A DNA stretch of 64,000 nt. It comes from Clostridia bacterium. Lineage in GTDB: Bacteria > Bacillota > Clostridia > Oscillospirales > CAG-272. The number at the start of each line of letters is the position of its first letter. The stretch's first letter is position 1. The DNA is taken from positions 1 through 64,000 of the forward strand of contig JAFQPM010000033.1 of assembly GCA_017411745.1 (NCBI GenBank), written 5' to 3'. This document shows, in pieces, positions 25,302 to 33,963 of the stretch. The position numbers and the translations under genes are program-made. The notes under the pieces are model-generated. The model ran no database searches, was not told where the DNA came from, and saw nothing but the letters and a program-made list of their open reading frames with translations.

Positions 25302-26063
25302 TTATATTCTGGAAGCAAGCTCTTTTGCAACCGACAGATACTCGTCGGCGCCTTTTGCTCTCTTTTCATGATAATATACAGGCATGCCGAATCCGGGAGC
25401 CTCGGAAACCTTGACTCCTCTTGATATTTTGGTCTTGAACAGCTTGTCCGCATAGTGCTTATTAAGCTCATTAATAACTTGGAGCGAGAGCAACAACCTC
25501 GAATTATACATTGTCACAAGTATTCCCGTTATGTTGAGCGAGTTGTTGTAATTTGCTTTAATTCGGTTTATGGTAACGGTAAGCTGTGAAAGTCCTTCAA
25601 GCGCATAGAATTCACACTGCATCGGAATGATGACGCCATCACTCGCGACCATCGCATTAACCGTAAGCATGCTGAGGGACGGAGGGCAGTCAATGATTAT
25701 GTAATCGTAATCATCTTTTATTGTTGCCAAGGCATCTTTCATTATTCTTTCAGCCCCGTTTTCTTGATACAAATTGTATTCTGCTCCTGCAAGAGCTATG
25801 TTTGCAGGAATAACGCTAAGATTCTTATATTCGGTTTCCAAGACCGCCTCTCTTGCCTCAATATCTCCAAGAAGCACATCGTTTATGGAGTTTTTCAATC
25901 CTTTTTTGGATATTCCAACTCCGCTCGTGGCGTTTCCTTGAGGGTCAAGATCTATCAAAAGAACCTTGTAACCAAGTATGCCCAGCGAAGCAGCCACATT
26001 GACAGCAGACGTCGTTTTGCCGACACCGCCTTTTTGATTAGAAAAAGATATTATTTTTCCCAA
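25302..26063 (-). CDS. parA: Chromosome partitioning ATPase ParA (Soj)
   Basis: 253 aa. The deviant Walker A KGGVGKTTSAVNVA is at residues about 10-23; the Walker A' aspartate is in LLIDLDPQGNAT and Walker B in YIIIDCPPSLSML. It is a P-loop ATPase that binds DNA as an ATP dimer and works with ParB. The start is taken as the TTG at 26063, because GGGAGG lies just upstream and the protein then begins at GKIISFSNQKGG, as Soj proteins do; the longer ATG reading extends into the promoter at 26104-26132. parB follows after 16 bases. Confidence 0.96.
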   Translation of the reverse strand: MGKIISFSNQKGGVGKTTSAVNVAASLGILGYKVLLIDLDPQGNATSGVGISKKGLKNSINDVLLGDIEAREAVLETEYKNLSVIPANIALAGAEYNLYQENGAERIMKDALATIKDDYDYIIIDCPPSLSMLTVNAMVASDGVIIPMQCEFYALEGLSQLTVTINRIKANYNNSLNITGILVTMYNSRLLLSLQVINELNKHYADKLFKTKISRGVKVSEAPGFGMPVYYHEKRAKGADEYLSVAKELASRI

Positions 26064-26103
26064 ATCGGATTCCTCCCAGTAATTTTTTTGAGTGTTCGAA
26101 TAT

Positions 26104-26132
26104 ATTATACTATATTTACAACCTTTTTGCAA
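26104..26132 (-). promoter_or_regulatory. Promoter of the parA-parB-serS transcript
   Basis: On the minus strand, TTGCAA (26132-26127), 17 bp, TATAAT (26109-26104). The three parS sites lie 100-260 bases upstream. Confidence 0.78.
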
Positions 26133-26234
26133 GAGGTTTTATCAAAAATATCAAAAAGTTTTTCGCCAAAAGCCCACAGTCCTCGCGCAAACCGCGCGTA
26201 AAGTTGCGGTTCGTGCGAAGCAAGAGCCCCACCT

Positions 26235-26250
26235 TGTTTCACGTGAAACA
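26235..26250. promoter_or_regulatory. parS site 1
   Basis: TGTTTCACGTGAAACA, a perfect 16-bp match to the bacterial parS palindrome bound by ParB. Confidence 0.97.
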
Positions 26251-26294
26251 AAGCGGGCGTGTTTCCAAATTTCTCACATTAAAGTCATGCATCG

Positions 26295-26310
26295 TGTTTC
26301 ACGTGAAACA
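26295..26310. promoter_or_regulatory. parS site 2
   Basis: A second perfect parS palindrome, 60 bases from site 1. Confidence 0.97.
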
Positions 26311-26350
26311 CACCAGACAAACCAACGAGTAAGCCGAGCCCAAGCAGCGA

Positions 26351-26366
26351 TGTTTCACGTGAAACA
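26351..26366. promoter_or_regulatory. parS site 3
   Basis: A third perfect parS palindrome, 56 bases from site 2. It directly abuts the rsmG terminator. Confidence 0.97.
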
Positions 26367-26393
26367 AAAAGCCGCTTATCAAAGCGGCTTTTT
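26366..26393 (-). terminator. Terminator of the ahcY-mnmG-rsmG operon
   Basis: The stem AAAAGCCGCTT and its complement close the ATCA loop. The minus strand ends in Ts. The stem overlaps the last codons of rsmG and touches parS site 3. Confidence 0.85.
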
Positions 26394-27104
26394 TAAAATT
26401 TGCGAATATTTTCTTGGGTATTGCCTCGGCGTCGAAGAAATCTTATTGTAAATCCTTATCTCACGGTCGATGGCCATCTCTTCGCATATCAATCTATATG
26501 CACGCGTTTCTGTCGAGGTCGCTCCAAGCTTTTTGATTCCTTCTTCGGCCTCTGCGGCTTCTTCGGCGCCCTTGTCGGACTTCATGGCAACGAACAAACC
26601 GCCGACCTTGACAAACGGGACACAAAGCTCCGACAAAATGTTAAGGCGTGCAACAGCTCGGCTTGTACAAACGTCGTATGTCTCACGGTTTTGTTCAACA
26701 CATTCTTCAGCCCTTGCACAAACGGCATTCAAGTTGTCAATGCCGAGTTTACCCTTTGCCGACAAGACAAAATCGATCTTTTTTCCTGTACTGTCAAGCG
26801 AAGTTACCGCAAGATCTCTTCTGATTATTGCAAGCGGCACGGACGGGAATCCCGCGCCGCAACCAACGTCTAAAACCGATGCGCCTTGCGGAATATACCT
26901 GCTTATAGCCGCCGAGTCCGCAAAATGTTTCAATATTATTCCTTTTTCATCGGTGATTGCAGTTAGATTAGTATGCTCGTTTGTTTCAACAAGAAGATCA
27001 GCAAATCTGTAGAGGAGCTCGGCGGAATTGTCGTCAAGCAGATCTTCCATTTCATTTTCTTCAAATGTCTTGCACAGCAATTTTATAAAACATTGACGTT
27101 CCAT
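26379..27104 (-). CDS. rsmG: 16S rRNA (guanine527-N7)-methyltransferase RsmG
   Basis: 241 aa. It uses S-adenosylmethionine to methylate G527 of 16S rRNA. The SAM-binding block is ASVLDVGCGAGFPSVPLAI, preceded by HFADSAAI, and CTSRAVARLNILSE is the RsmG-specific active region. Residues 1-15 before MEDLLDDNSAELL are not typical, so the true start could be the internal ATG (residue 18); the ATG at 27104 has GTGAGG, which overlaps the mnmG stop, as its ribosome site. It lies at the end of the ahcY-mnmG-rsmG unit. Its methyl donor product, S-adenosylhomocysteine, is cleared by the first gene of the same operon. Confidence 0.95.
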   Translation of the reverse strand: MERQCFIKLLCKTFEENEMEDLLDDNSAELLYRFADLLVETNEHTNLTAITDEKGIILKHFADSAAISRYIPQGASVLDVGCGAGFPSVPLAIIRRDLAVTSLDSTGKKIDFVLSAKGKLGIDNLNAVCARAEECVEQNRETYDVCTSRAVARLNILSELCVPFVKVGGLFVAMKSDKGAEEAAEAEEGIKKLGATSTETRAYRLICEEMAIDREIRIYNKISSTPRQYPRKYSQILKKPL

Positions 27105-27111
27105 GCAAACC

Positions 27112-28995
27112 TCACTTTATTCCAAGATAAATAAGCAGAACCGATATGTCTGCAGGATTAACACCGCTTATTCTTGATGCCTGACCAACCGTTAGCGGTC
27201 TTATCTTATCAAGCTTCTGCGCCGCCTCGATTCTCAATCCTTTGATATTGAGATAATCAAGGTCTCGGGGCAATGGCTTCGATTCAATTTTCTCGTATTT
27301 TTTCACTTCCGCAAGCTGTCTTTTTACATATCCCGCATATTTTATATCCGTGCTTGCGGTCAATATTACGTCTTTTGGAAGCGACGGACGATCACCGTCC
27401 AATTCAGCAATAAGATCGTAATCAAAGCCGGGTCTTCTGATAAGATCGGCAAGCGAAACACCCGATTTAGCAGGATCTTGTCCTTTGTTTACAAGGAATT
27501 CCGTGGCTTTTTCTTTCGAAATATAAGTTGTCTCCAACCTTTCTTTTTCTTTTACTATCTCATTCTTTTTGACCAGAAATTTTGAATATTGTTCATCACT
27601 CACAAGACCTGCGCGCCTTCCGACGGGAGTAAGTCTTTCGTCGGCGTTATCCTGACGCAAAAGCAGTCTGTATTCCGACCGAGAGGTCATCATACGGTAG
27701 GGCTCGTTCGTTCCTTTAGTAGTCAGATCATCGATAAGGGTTCCAATATAGCTTTCAGATCTATTAAGGATCACCGGCTCTTTGCCGTTTGTTTTCAACG
27801 CGGCATTCATTCCCGCGATCAAGCCCTGCGCGGCAGCCTCCTCGTATCCCGAGGTGCCGTTGAACTGTCCCGCGCCATAAAGACCCGAAACATCTTTAAA
27901 TTCAAGAGTTGCATACAGTTGTGTAGGGTCTATGCAATCGTATTCTATTGCATATGCATATCGCATAATTTCCGCATTTGCAAATCCCGCAAGTGACCTG
28001 AGCATCTCATACTGGACGTCGGTCGGCAGAGAAGTTGAAAAGCCCTGTATATACATCTCCTCCGTGTTTTCTCCAACCGGCTCAACAAAAAGCTGATGCC
28101 TTTCCTTATCGGCAAATCTTACGAGCTTATCCTCGATCGACGGGCAATATCTCGGTCCCGTACCGTGTATCTGACCCGAATACATTGCCGATCGGTGAAT
28201 GTTATCACGAATAATTTTATGGGTTTTTTCGTTTGTATACACGATATGACACGGAACATTTGTTCTGTTTTCGAAATAGGACAGATCTGTTTTCCATGAA
28301 TAAGGCAAAAAAGCAGTCTCTCCCTCCTGAATTTCGAGCTGAGAGAAATCGATCGTGCTCCTTTTAACTCTTGCAGGCGTTCCGGTCTTAAATCTCATAA
28401 GCTTGATACCGTTGGCAAGCAACGAATCCGACAGGCCCTTGGCATCCAACAATCCATCGGGCCCCGCAGGATAATTCACGTCGCCAACGAATATTCTACC
28501 GTTCAGAAAGGTGCCGCCGCAAATTATTGCAGCATCACAACTCCAAGTCTCACCAAGACTCGTCTTAACTCCAATAACCCTTTTGGAATAAGGGCTTTCG
28601 GCATTCTCCTCTGTGACGATCTCAGTTATCTCCGCTTGTATCAAACGAAGATTTGATGTCTTTTCGAGCACCGACTTCATTATCTGCTGATATTTTTTTC
28701 TGTCCGCCTGAACTCGCTTGGAATGCACCGCCGCACCCTTGCCGAGATTGAGCGTTCTCGACTGCAAGGTCACGAGATCCGCAGATCGCCCCATCTCGCC
28801 GCCGAGTGCATCTATCTCGTAAACCAAATGACCCTTGGCTGTGCCTCCGATAGAGGGATTACACGGCATATTGGCAATGCTGTCAAGCGACATAGTGAAC
28901 AGGACCGTGTCCACGCCCATTCTCGCCGAAGCAAGCGCGGCTTCAACGCCCGCGTGTCCCGCACCAACGACAACGACCTGTGTTTTAAGCTCCAT
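27112..28995 (-). CDS. mnmG: tRNA uridine-5-carboxymethylaminomethyl modification enzyme MnmG (GidA)
   Basis: 627 aa, full length. The FAD-binding Rossmann motif is [20 protein letters not shown] (residues about 7-26), followed by [21 protein letters not shown]. The GidA signature [15 protein letters not shown] is near residue 272, and the C-terminal MnmE-contact region has [16 protein letters not shown]. With MnmE it installs the cmnm5 group on wobble U34 of tRNAs. Its ATG overlaps the stop of ahcY as ATGA, so the two are translationally coupled. mnmE is not next to it but 16 kb away, which is unusual for Bacillota. Confidence 0.97.
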   Translation of the reverse strand: MELKTQVVVVGAGHAGVEAALASARMGVDTVLFTMSLDSIANMPCNPSIGGTAKGHLVYEIDALGGEMGRSADLVTLQSRTLNLGKGAAVHSKRVQADRKKYQQIMKSVLEKTSNLRLIQAEITEIVTEENAESPYSKRVIGVKTSLGETWSCDAAIICGGTFLNGRIFVGDVNYPAGPDGLLDAKGLSDSLLANGIKLMRFKTGTPARVKRSTIDFSQLEIQEGETAFLPYSWKTDLSYFENRTNVPCHIVYTNEKTHKIIRDNIHRSAMYSGQIHGTGPRYCPSIEDKLVRFADKERHQLFVEPVGENTEEMYIQGFSTSLPTDVQYEMLRSLAGFANAEIMRYAYAIEYDCIDPTQLYATLEFKDVSGLYGAGQFNGTSGYEEAAAQGLIAGMNAALKTNGKEPVILNRSESYIGTLIDDLTTKGTNEPYRMMTSRSEYRLLLRQDNADERLTPVGRRAGLVSDEQYSKFLVKKNEIVKEKERLETTYISKEKATEFLVNKGQDPAKSGVSLADLIRRPGFDYDLIAELDGDRPSLPKDVILTASTDIKYAGYVKRQLAEVKKYEKIESKPLPRDLDYLNIKGLRIEAAQKLDKIRPLTVGQASRISGVNPADISVLLIYLGIK

Positions 28996-30236
28996 CAGTC
29001 CACCTTAGAAAGATAGCTTTCTTGCTCGGGTGTAAGCTTGTCTATCTTAATATTCATCGTCTTCAGCTTAAGCTCCGCGACCGCACGATCGGTCTCTGCG
29101 GGAACCGCATACAGTTTCTTTTCAAGCTTTCCACGGTTTTTCGCAAGATATTCAAGCGATTTCGCCTGGATTGCAAAGCTCATATCCATAATTTCGGCAG
29201 GGTGGCCGTTTCCTGCGGCGAGGTTGACAAGTCTGCCCTCGGCAAGCAGATTTATAATTCTGCCATCTGCCATTTCATATCCCTTGATATTGGGCTTGCG
29301 ATCCCATACCTTGACCGCCATTGCTTCAAGCTGATTCTTATTGATCTCAACGTCAAAATGACCGCTGTTTGCAAGCAAAACTCCGTTCTTCATAACGCTG
29401 AAATGCTTTTCGGTTATAACGTCGGAGCAGCCCGTCAAGGTAACGAAAACATCACCGATCTTCGCCGCCTCGTCCATAGGCATAACGGTAAATCCGTCCA
29501 TAACCGCCTCGATAGCCTTTATGGGATCGATCTCGGTGATCACGACTACCGCGCCCATACCCTTAGCACGCATAGCAAGACCCTTGCCGCACCAGCCGTA
29601 GCCAGCGATAACGAAGGTTTTTCCTGCTATCATAAGGTTTGTGGAGTTCATGATGCCGTCGAGAGTAGACTGACCCGTTCCATATCTGTTGTCGAACAAA
29701 TGTTTGCAGTCGGCGTCGTTAACGTCGATCATCGTGTAGTCAAGCAAACCTGCCTTCTCACGTGCGATCAGTCTGTGAACACCTGTTGTTGTTTCTTCGC
29801 AGCCACCGATAAGATTTTTTCCGTATTCACGGTATTCGCCGTGCAAAAGGCTCATAAGATCGCCGCCATCGTCGATCAGAAGATCGGGAGAGAAAGAGAT
29901 CGTATTGATAAGGTCCTTTGTGTATCCCTCCGCGTCGGTTCCGTGTATTGCGTTGACCTCAAAGCCCTCGTGGACCAGTGCCGCCGCTACGTCGTCCTGC
30001 GTTGACAGGGGATTGCAACCGGTGACGCGCACCTGCGCGCCGCCTGCGCACAAAATCTTGGCAAGGTTTGCAGTCTTTGCTTCAAGATGGATAGACATAG
30101 AGATCTTAAGTCCCGCAAAGGGCTGTGTTTTTTTGAATTCCTCCTCAATGGTAGAGAGCAGGGGCATATAAGAACGCACCCATTCGATCTTATCTCTGCC
30201 CGATTCCCAGAGGCTTATATCCTTGATATTGCTCAT
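28995..30236 (-). CDS. ahcY: Adenosylhomocysteinase
   Basis: 413 aa, the shorter bacterial type that lacks the approximately 40-aa insert of eukaryotic enzymes. It splits S-adenosylhomocysteine into adenosine and homocysteine using bound NAD. The NAD-binding loop is AGYGWCGKGLAMRAKGMGA. Other family blocks are GCNPLSTQDDVAAAL, ETTTGVHRLIAREK, the DNRYGTGQSTLDG substrate region and NSGHFDVEIN. It is the first gene of the operon with mnmG and rsmG, a tidy functional pairing, since rsmG makes S-adenosylhomocysteine. GGAG precedes the ATG and a promoter lies 40 bases upstream. Confidence 0.96.
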   Translation of the reverse strand: MSNIKDISLWESGRDKIEWVRSYMPLLSTIEEEFKKTQPFAGLKISMSIHLEAKTANLAKILCAGGAQVRVTGCNPLSTQDDVAAALVHEGFEVNAIHGTDAEGYTKDLINTISFSPDLLIDDGGDLMSLLHGEYREYGKNLIGGCEETTTGVHRLIAREKAGLLDYTMIDVNDADCKHLFDNRYGTGQSTLDGIMNSTNLMIAGKTFVIAGYGWCGKGLAMRAKGMGAVVVITEIDPIKAIEAVMDGFTVMPMDEAAKIGDVFVTLTGCSDVITEKHFSVMKNGVLLANSGHFDVEINKNQLEAMAVKVWDRKPNIKGYEMADGRIINLLAEGRLVNLAAGNGHPAEIMDMSFAIQAKSLEYLAKNRGKLEKKLYAVPAETDRAVAELKLKTMNIKIDKLTPEQESYLSKVD

Positions 30237-30277
30237 AATCGTCTCCTAATATATAAGTGCATATTTTCACAAATACT

Positions 30278-30306
30278 ATTCTACCAAAAAATCGTGATCT
30301 CGTCAA
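30278..30306 (-). promoter_or_regulatory. Promoter of ahcY-mnmG-rsmG
   Basis: On the minus strand, TTGACG (30306-30301), 17 bp, TAGAAT (30283-30278). A TATAAT at 30411-30416 points the other way, toward the ABC operon. Confidence 0.8.
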
Positions 30307-30466
30307 GTGGTTTGCACTAAATATCAAAAAACACCCGAAACTCACATAAAAATCAGGATTTATGTATCGTTTTTTGCCTGTGCGTTCATTGGTAGTTTAC
30401 AAATCGGTGCTATAATACAAGATGTATGCTTATTTTTAAATCTATAAAAGGAACGGTCAAGATCGG

Positions 30467-31564
30467 ATGATTAAAATCGAACGTTTAACAAAGAACTACG
30501 GCTCTAATTGCGCCGTGGACGACATAAGCTTTGAGATACAAAAAGGAGAGACTGTCGGATTTCTCGGCCCGAACGGTGCGGGAAAGAGTACGACTATGAA
30601 TATTTTAACGGGATATCTGTCGGCATCGGCAGGCAGAGTGGCGATTGACGGGATAGACGTTCTTGCCGACCCTATCGGAGCAAAAAAGCTCATCGGCTAT
30701 CTGCCCGAACAGCCGCCCGTATATCTTGATATGACGGTAGATGAATATCTTAAATTCAACTACGAGCTCAAGGGCTGCACGCTTGAACGCGAGCCTCATC
30801 TTGCGGAGATCTGCGAGGTAGTCAAGATATCCCACGTCAGAAAAAGACTGATCCGAAATCTTTCTAAAGGATACAGACAAAGAGTAGGAGTGGCACAGGC
30901 GCTTATCGGAAATCCCCCCGTGATCATATTTGACGAGCCCACCGTCGGACTTGATCCCAAGCAAATAATCGAGATCAGAAGCCTGATCCGTTCGCTCGGA
31001 AAGGATCATACCGTTCTTCTGTCTACTCACATTCTTCAAGAGGTCCAGGCGGTCTGCGATCGTATAATCATCATCAACAAGGGCAAGATCGTTGCAGACG
31101 AGAAGACCGAGAACATCACCCGAGTCGTTGAAGGGAACAGAAGATTCAACGTCAAGATCTGCGGTCCTCAAAGAGAAGTCCTCGACACGATCAAGAGTCT
31201 GCCAGGAGTTTCATACGCCGAGCTGCTCGCGCAGAAGGACGGCGATGCTTGTACATATATGGTAGAGAGCGAGTTTGGAGTTGACGTCCGCAAAAAGCTC
31301 TTTTATACAGTCGCCGAGCACGATTGGGCAATGATCGGCCTCGAGTCCTTGGGAATGAGTCTTGAGGACATCTTTATAACCGTGGTAAACAAGACCGAGG
31401 AGGACAAGTCTGACGCCGAGTCGGGAAAACGCAACAAATCAAGCGCGCCGAAACGAACCAGACGCACGAGAAACACTCTCGAAAATGACCTTGCAGATAC
31501 TCTCGTAAAGGACGCCGAGCAGAAAAGAGCAGAGGCGGCGGAAGTATCAGACGAGGATATGTAA
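30467..31564 (+). CDS. ABC transporter ATPase, GldA-like
   Basis: 365 aa. Walker A GPNGAGKST (about 37-45), Q-loop in GYLPEQPPVYLDMTVDEY, signature NLSKGYRQRVG, Walker B PVIIFDEPTVGLDP and H-loop LLSTHILQEVQAVCD. After the ATPase (about 1-230) comes a regulatory region and then a Lys/Arg and Ser-rich tail (about 320-365, KRNKSSAPKRTRRTRN) that is probably unstructured. It is the first of five genes that resemble the gldA-gldF-gldG set of Bacteroidota, here without gliding genes. Upstream, only a TATAAT at 30411-30416 stands out. Substrate unknown. Confidence 0.9.
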   Translation: MIKIERLTKNYGSNCAVDDISFEIQKGETVGFLGPNGAGKSTTMNILTGYLSASAGRVAIDGIDVLADPIGAKKLIGYLPEQPPVYLDMTVDEYLKFNYELKGCTLEREPHLAEICEVVKISHVRKRLIRNLSKGYRQRVGVAQALIGNPPVIIFDEPTVGLDPKQIIEIRSLIRSLGKDHTVLLSTHILQEVQAVCDRIIIINKGKIVADEKTENITRVVEGNRRFNVKICGPQREVLDTIKSLPGVSYAELLAQKDGDACTYMVESEFGVDVRKKLFYTVAEHDWAMIGLESLGMSLEDIFITVVNKTEEDKSDAESGKRNKSSAPKRTRRTRNTLENDLADTLVKDAEQKRAEAAEVSDEDM

Positions 31565-31588
31565 AAATCAACTGAAAGGGCAAAGACC

Positions 31589-32335
31589 ATGCTTGCTATT
31601 TATAAAAAAGAATTGCGCTCTTATTTCACAAATCCGCTTGGATTTGTTTTCGTGGGAATTTTTCTCGCGGTCTCCGCGCTTCTTTTCTCATACACGACTT
31701 TTCTTTCCAAAACCTACGACACGTCATCGTATTTTCTTTTGATGATATTCGTTTTGGTGCTTTTGCTTCCATTGCTCACTATGCGTCTTTTCGCAGAAGA
31801 AAAAAAGCTCCGCACCGAGCAGTTGCTCCTGACCGCGCCCATTTCTCTGACGGGAATGGTGCTTGGCAAGTTTTTCGCGGCGTTTACGATGTTTTTCGGC
31901 TGTATGCTGGTTTCCTGCATAAACCTTATCCCGCTGTATGCGATAGCGGCTGCTGAAAGAGGCAATTTGTCGTATTCCACGACCTACGTGGGCCCCGTGA
32001 CCGCACAGATCGTCGGAAGTATGATCGCAATAATACTGATCGGCGCGGCGTTTATCGCTCTCGGAACACTTGTGTCCACGCTTACAGAAAATCAGCTTGC
32101 GGCAGCAATAATTACTATGGCGGCAATATTCGGACTGATATTTACAAGCCTTATTTCTTCGTTCGTTCCCGTAGTATGGATCAGAACCGCGCTCAACTGG
32201 ATCTCCGTGCTTGGCAGATTCTCAAATTTGTCAAGCGGGGTGTTTGATATTGCGGCAGTCGTTTATTATTTGTCGCTTACGTTCGTATTTCTGTTCCTTA
32301 CCGTCCGCGTTTACGAAAAACGCCGTTGGAATTGA
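31589..32335 (+). CDS. ABC-2 type permease, GldF-like
   Basis: 248 aa with about six membrane spans. It starts MLAIYKKELRSYFTNPLGFV, the classic ABC-2 entry (an amphipathic helix before span one). The block TMRLFAEEKKLRTEQLLLTAPI after span two is the cytosolic contact with the ATPase and is strongly conserved in GldF. It lies 24 bases after the ATPase gene. With that gene it forms the transporter core; the next three genes are probably its extracytoplasmic partners. Confidence 0.9.
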   Translation: MLAIYKKELRSYFTNPLGFVFVGIFLAVSALLFSYTTFLSKTYDTSSYFLLMIFVLVLLLPLLTMRLFAEEKKLRTEQLLLTAPISLTGMVLGKFFAAFTMFFGCMLVSCINLIPLYAIAAAERGNLSYSTTYVGPVTAQIVGSMIAIILIGAAFIALGTLVSTLTENQLAAAIITMAAIFGLIFTSLISSFVPVVWIRTALNWISVLGRFSNLSSGVFDIAAVVYYLSLTFVFLFLTVRVYEKRRWN

Positions 32336-32363
32336 CGCTTATCGTTTGTTTGAGGTAATTTAG

Positions 32364-33929
32364 ATGAAAAAATTTATCAAAAGCCGAAAGCTGCGATACG
32401 GAAGCGTTGCGACGATAGTGACCTTGCTCGCATTGGCTGTAGTGATCATAATAAACGTGATCACGGCAACCTTGGCAGCTCGTTACGAATGGATGTACAA
32501 AAACATGAACGCCTCTTTCGTCCACAACATTGGCGAAAACTGCGAGGACTACGTTGAAGAGTACGTCATTTCCGCGGTCGACGAAACGAATAAGCAGCTT
32601 GAGGCCAATGGGCAGAAGCCCGAGAAAATAACGGTCATTTTCTGCGATGAAGAAGAAAACGTCGTTGCAGAGACCACGCACAAATACGTTCTCGAATCGG
32701 TTCGCCAGCTGTCGGAAATGTTTGATGGATATATAGAGATCGAATTTCTGAACATTTGGGAAAATCCATCCAGGGCGCGCGCATATGGGGTTACAGCGAC
32801 CACCGACGTGGTATGTACCTTCAACGGCAATTACAAAGCGATCAGTCTGACTGATTTTTATATTCTTGATTCGTACAATTCTACGGAAGTAAACGCTTAT
32901 AACGGCGAAAAAGTGCTTGCATCGAGCCTTATGCTCGTCACACAGGAAGACACTCCTATGTGCTATTTCACCGCCAATCACGGTGAAGCTATGGACGACT
33001 ACGAACTTTTGAGAACGGTGATAGAGGCAGGATATGCAATCAGCTATCTCGACCTTTCGACCGAAGATATCCCCGAGGATTGTGACCTTCTCATCACCTT
33101 TGATCCCAAGCAAGACCTTATAGTTTCAGACAACATCTCGGCAGTATCCGAGGTTGAAAAGCTGAACGAATATATGAATGCGGGTGGAAAATATATGATC
33201 TTCTTGTCTGCGGACACGTTCGTTTCAGGGGGCAGAGCCAACCTTGAAGCTTTTATGGCAGATTGGGGAATCACATATAAGCATGAAACAGGATCGGACG
33301 GGATTGAAGACTGTTACATGATCAAGGACCCGAGTCATTCGTTGTCGGTTGACGGTTATACCGTTCTTGCCGAGAAAACAGACAAGGGAATCGGCGCGGA
33401 AATATTGTCTGAAATTGACGCGTCCAGCGCTTTTGGAAATACTACCTGTATCGACTTTGCGAACGGATTTGAGTCCGACGGCAAGGGCAACTATACCAAA
33501 ACAGTTGGAGATAGAGCTAGAACAGTAAGCGCTCTGATGACCTCGCACTCCTCCGCGGAGGCTTGGGCAGGCGGCAGAGCAGTAGCAAGAGCGTCTGAGG
33601 ACCCCTTTGTATTGATGGCGATAGCTACGCAGGATTGCGAAAACGGAGAGCAGGCTTGTCTGGTCGCTTCGGCATCTACCGAGTTTGCCAAGCAAATTGC
33701 GCTCAAATCCGCCGCACTTTCTAACAATTCGGCTTTGACCTATATTTTCAGATATATGGGCATGGATAAAGCCCCCGTTAATATGGCTGCCAAATCGTTT
33801 GGGAACACCAACATTGAAAGCTTGCCGACAAGTCAGGCTAACACGCTTACCGTGCTGCTTACGGTCATTCCCGCAGCCGTTTGCGCGGGAGTGGGCATCT
33901 TCGTTCTCGTAAGGAGAAGATATTTATGA
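32364..33929 (+). CDS. GldG-like ABC auxiliary protein, copy 1
   Basis: 521 aa. A basic start and one N-terminal membrane span (about 14-36, VATIVTLLALAVVIIINVI), a large outside domain, and a C-terminal span (about 491-514) ending in a short RRRYL tail. The outside part matches the ABC_transp_aux pattern: KITVIFCDEEENVV, then YIEIEFLNIWENPSRARAYG, TANHGEAMDDYELLRTVIEAG and DIPEDCDLLITFDPKQD. It is homologous to the next gene along its length, including the shared SNHGE or TANHGE and (T/N)EDIPEDC blocks. The role in this class is unknown; it is thought to form the outer part of the transporter. Confidence 0.82.
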   Translation: MKKFIKSRKLRYGSVATIVTLLALAVVIIINVITATLAARYEWMYKNMNASFVHNIGENCEDYVEEYVISAVDETNKQLEANGQKPEKITVIFCDEEENVVAETTHKYVLESVRQLSEMFDGYIEIEFLNIWENPSRARAYGVTATTDVVCTFNGNYKAISLTDFYILDSYNSTEVNAYNGEKVLASSLMLVTQEDTPMCYFTANHGEAMDDYELLRTVIEAGYAISYLDLSTEDIPEDCDLLITFDPKQDLIVSDNISAVSEVEKLNEYMNAGGKYMIFLSADTFVSGGRANLEAFMADWGITYKHETGSDGIEDCYMIKDPSHSLSVDGYTVLAEKTDKGIGAEILSEIDASSAFGNTTCIDFANGFESDGKGNYTKTVGDRARTVSALMTSHSSAEAWAGGRAVARASEDPFVLMAIATQDCENGEQACLVASASTEFAKQIALKSAALSNNSALTYIFRYMGMDKAPVNMAAKSFGNTNIESLPTSQANTLTVLLTVIPAAVCAGVGIFVLVRRRYL

Positions 33930-33963
33930 TAATTTGCAAGTCCAACGGAAAGGAGGACACTAT

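Noticed and set aside
30496..31171. Minus-strand frames over the GldA-like ATPase
   Set aside because: Shadows of a gene with complete ABC motifs on the plus strand.
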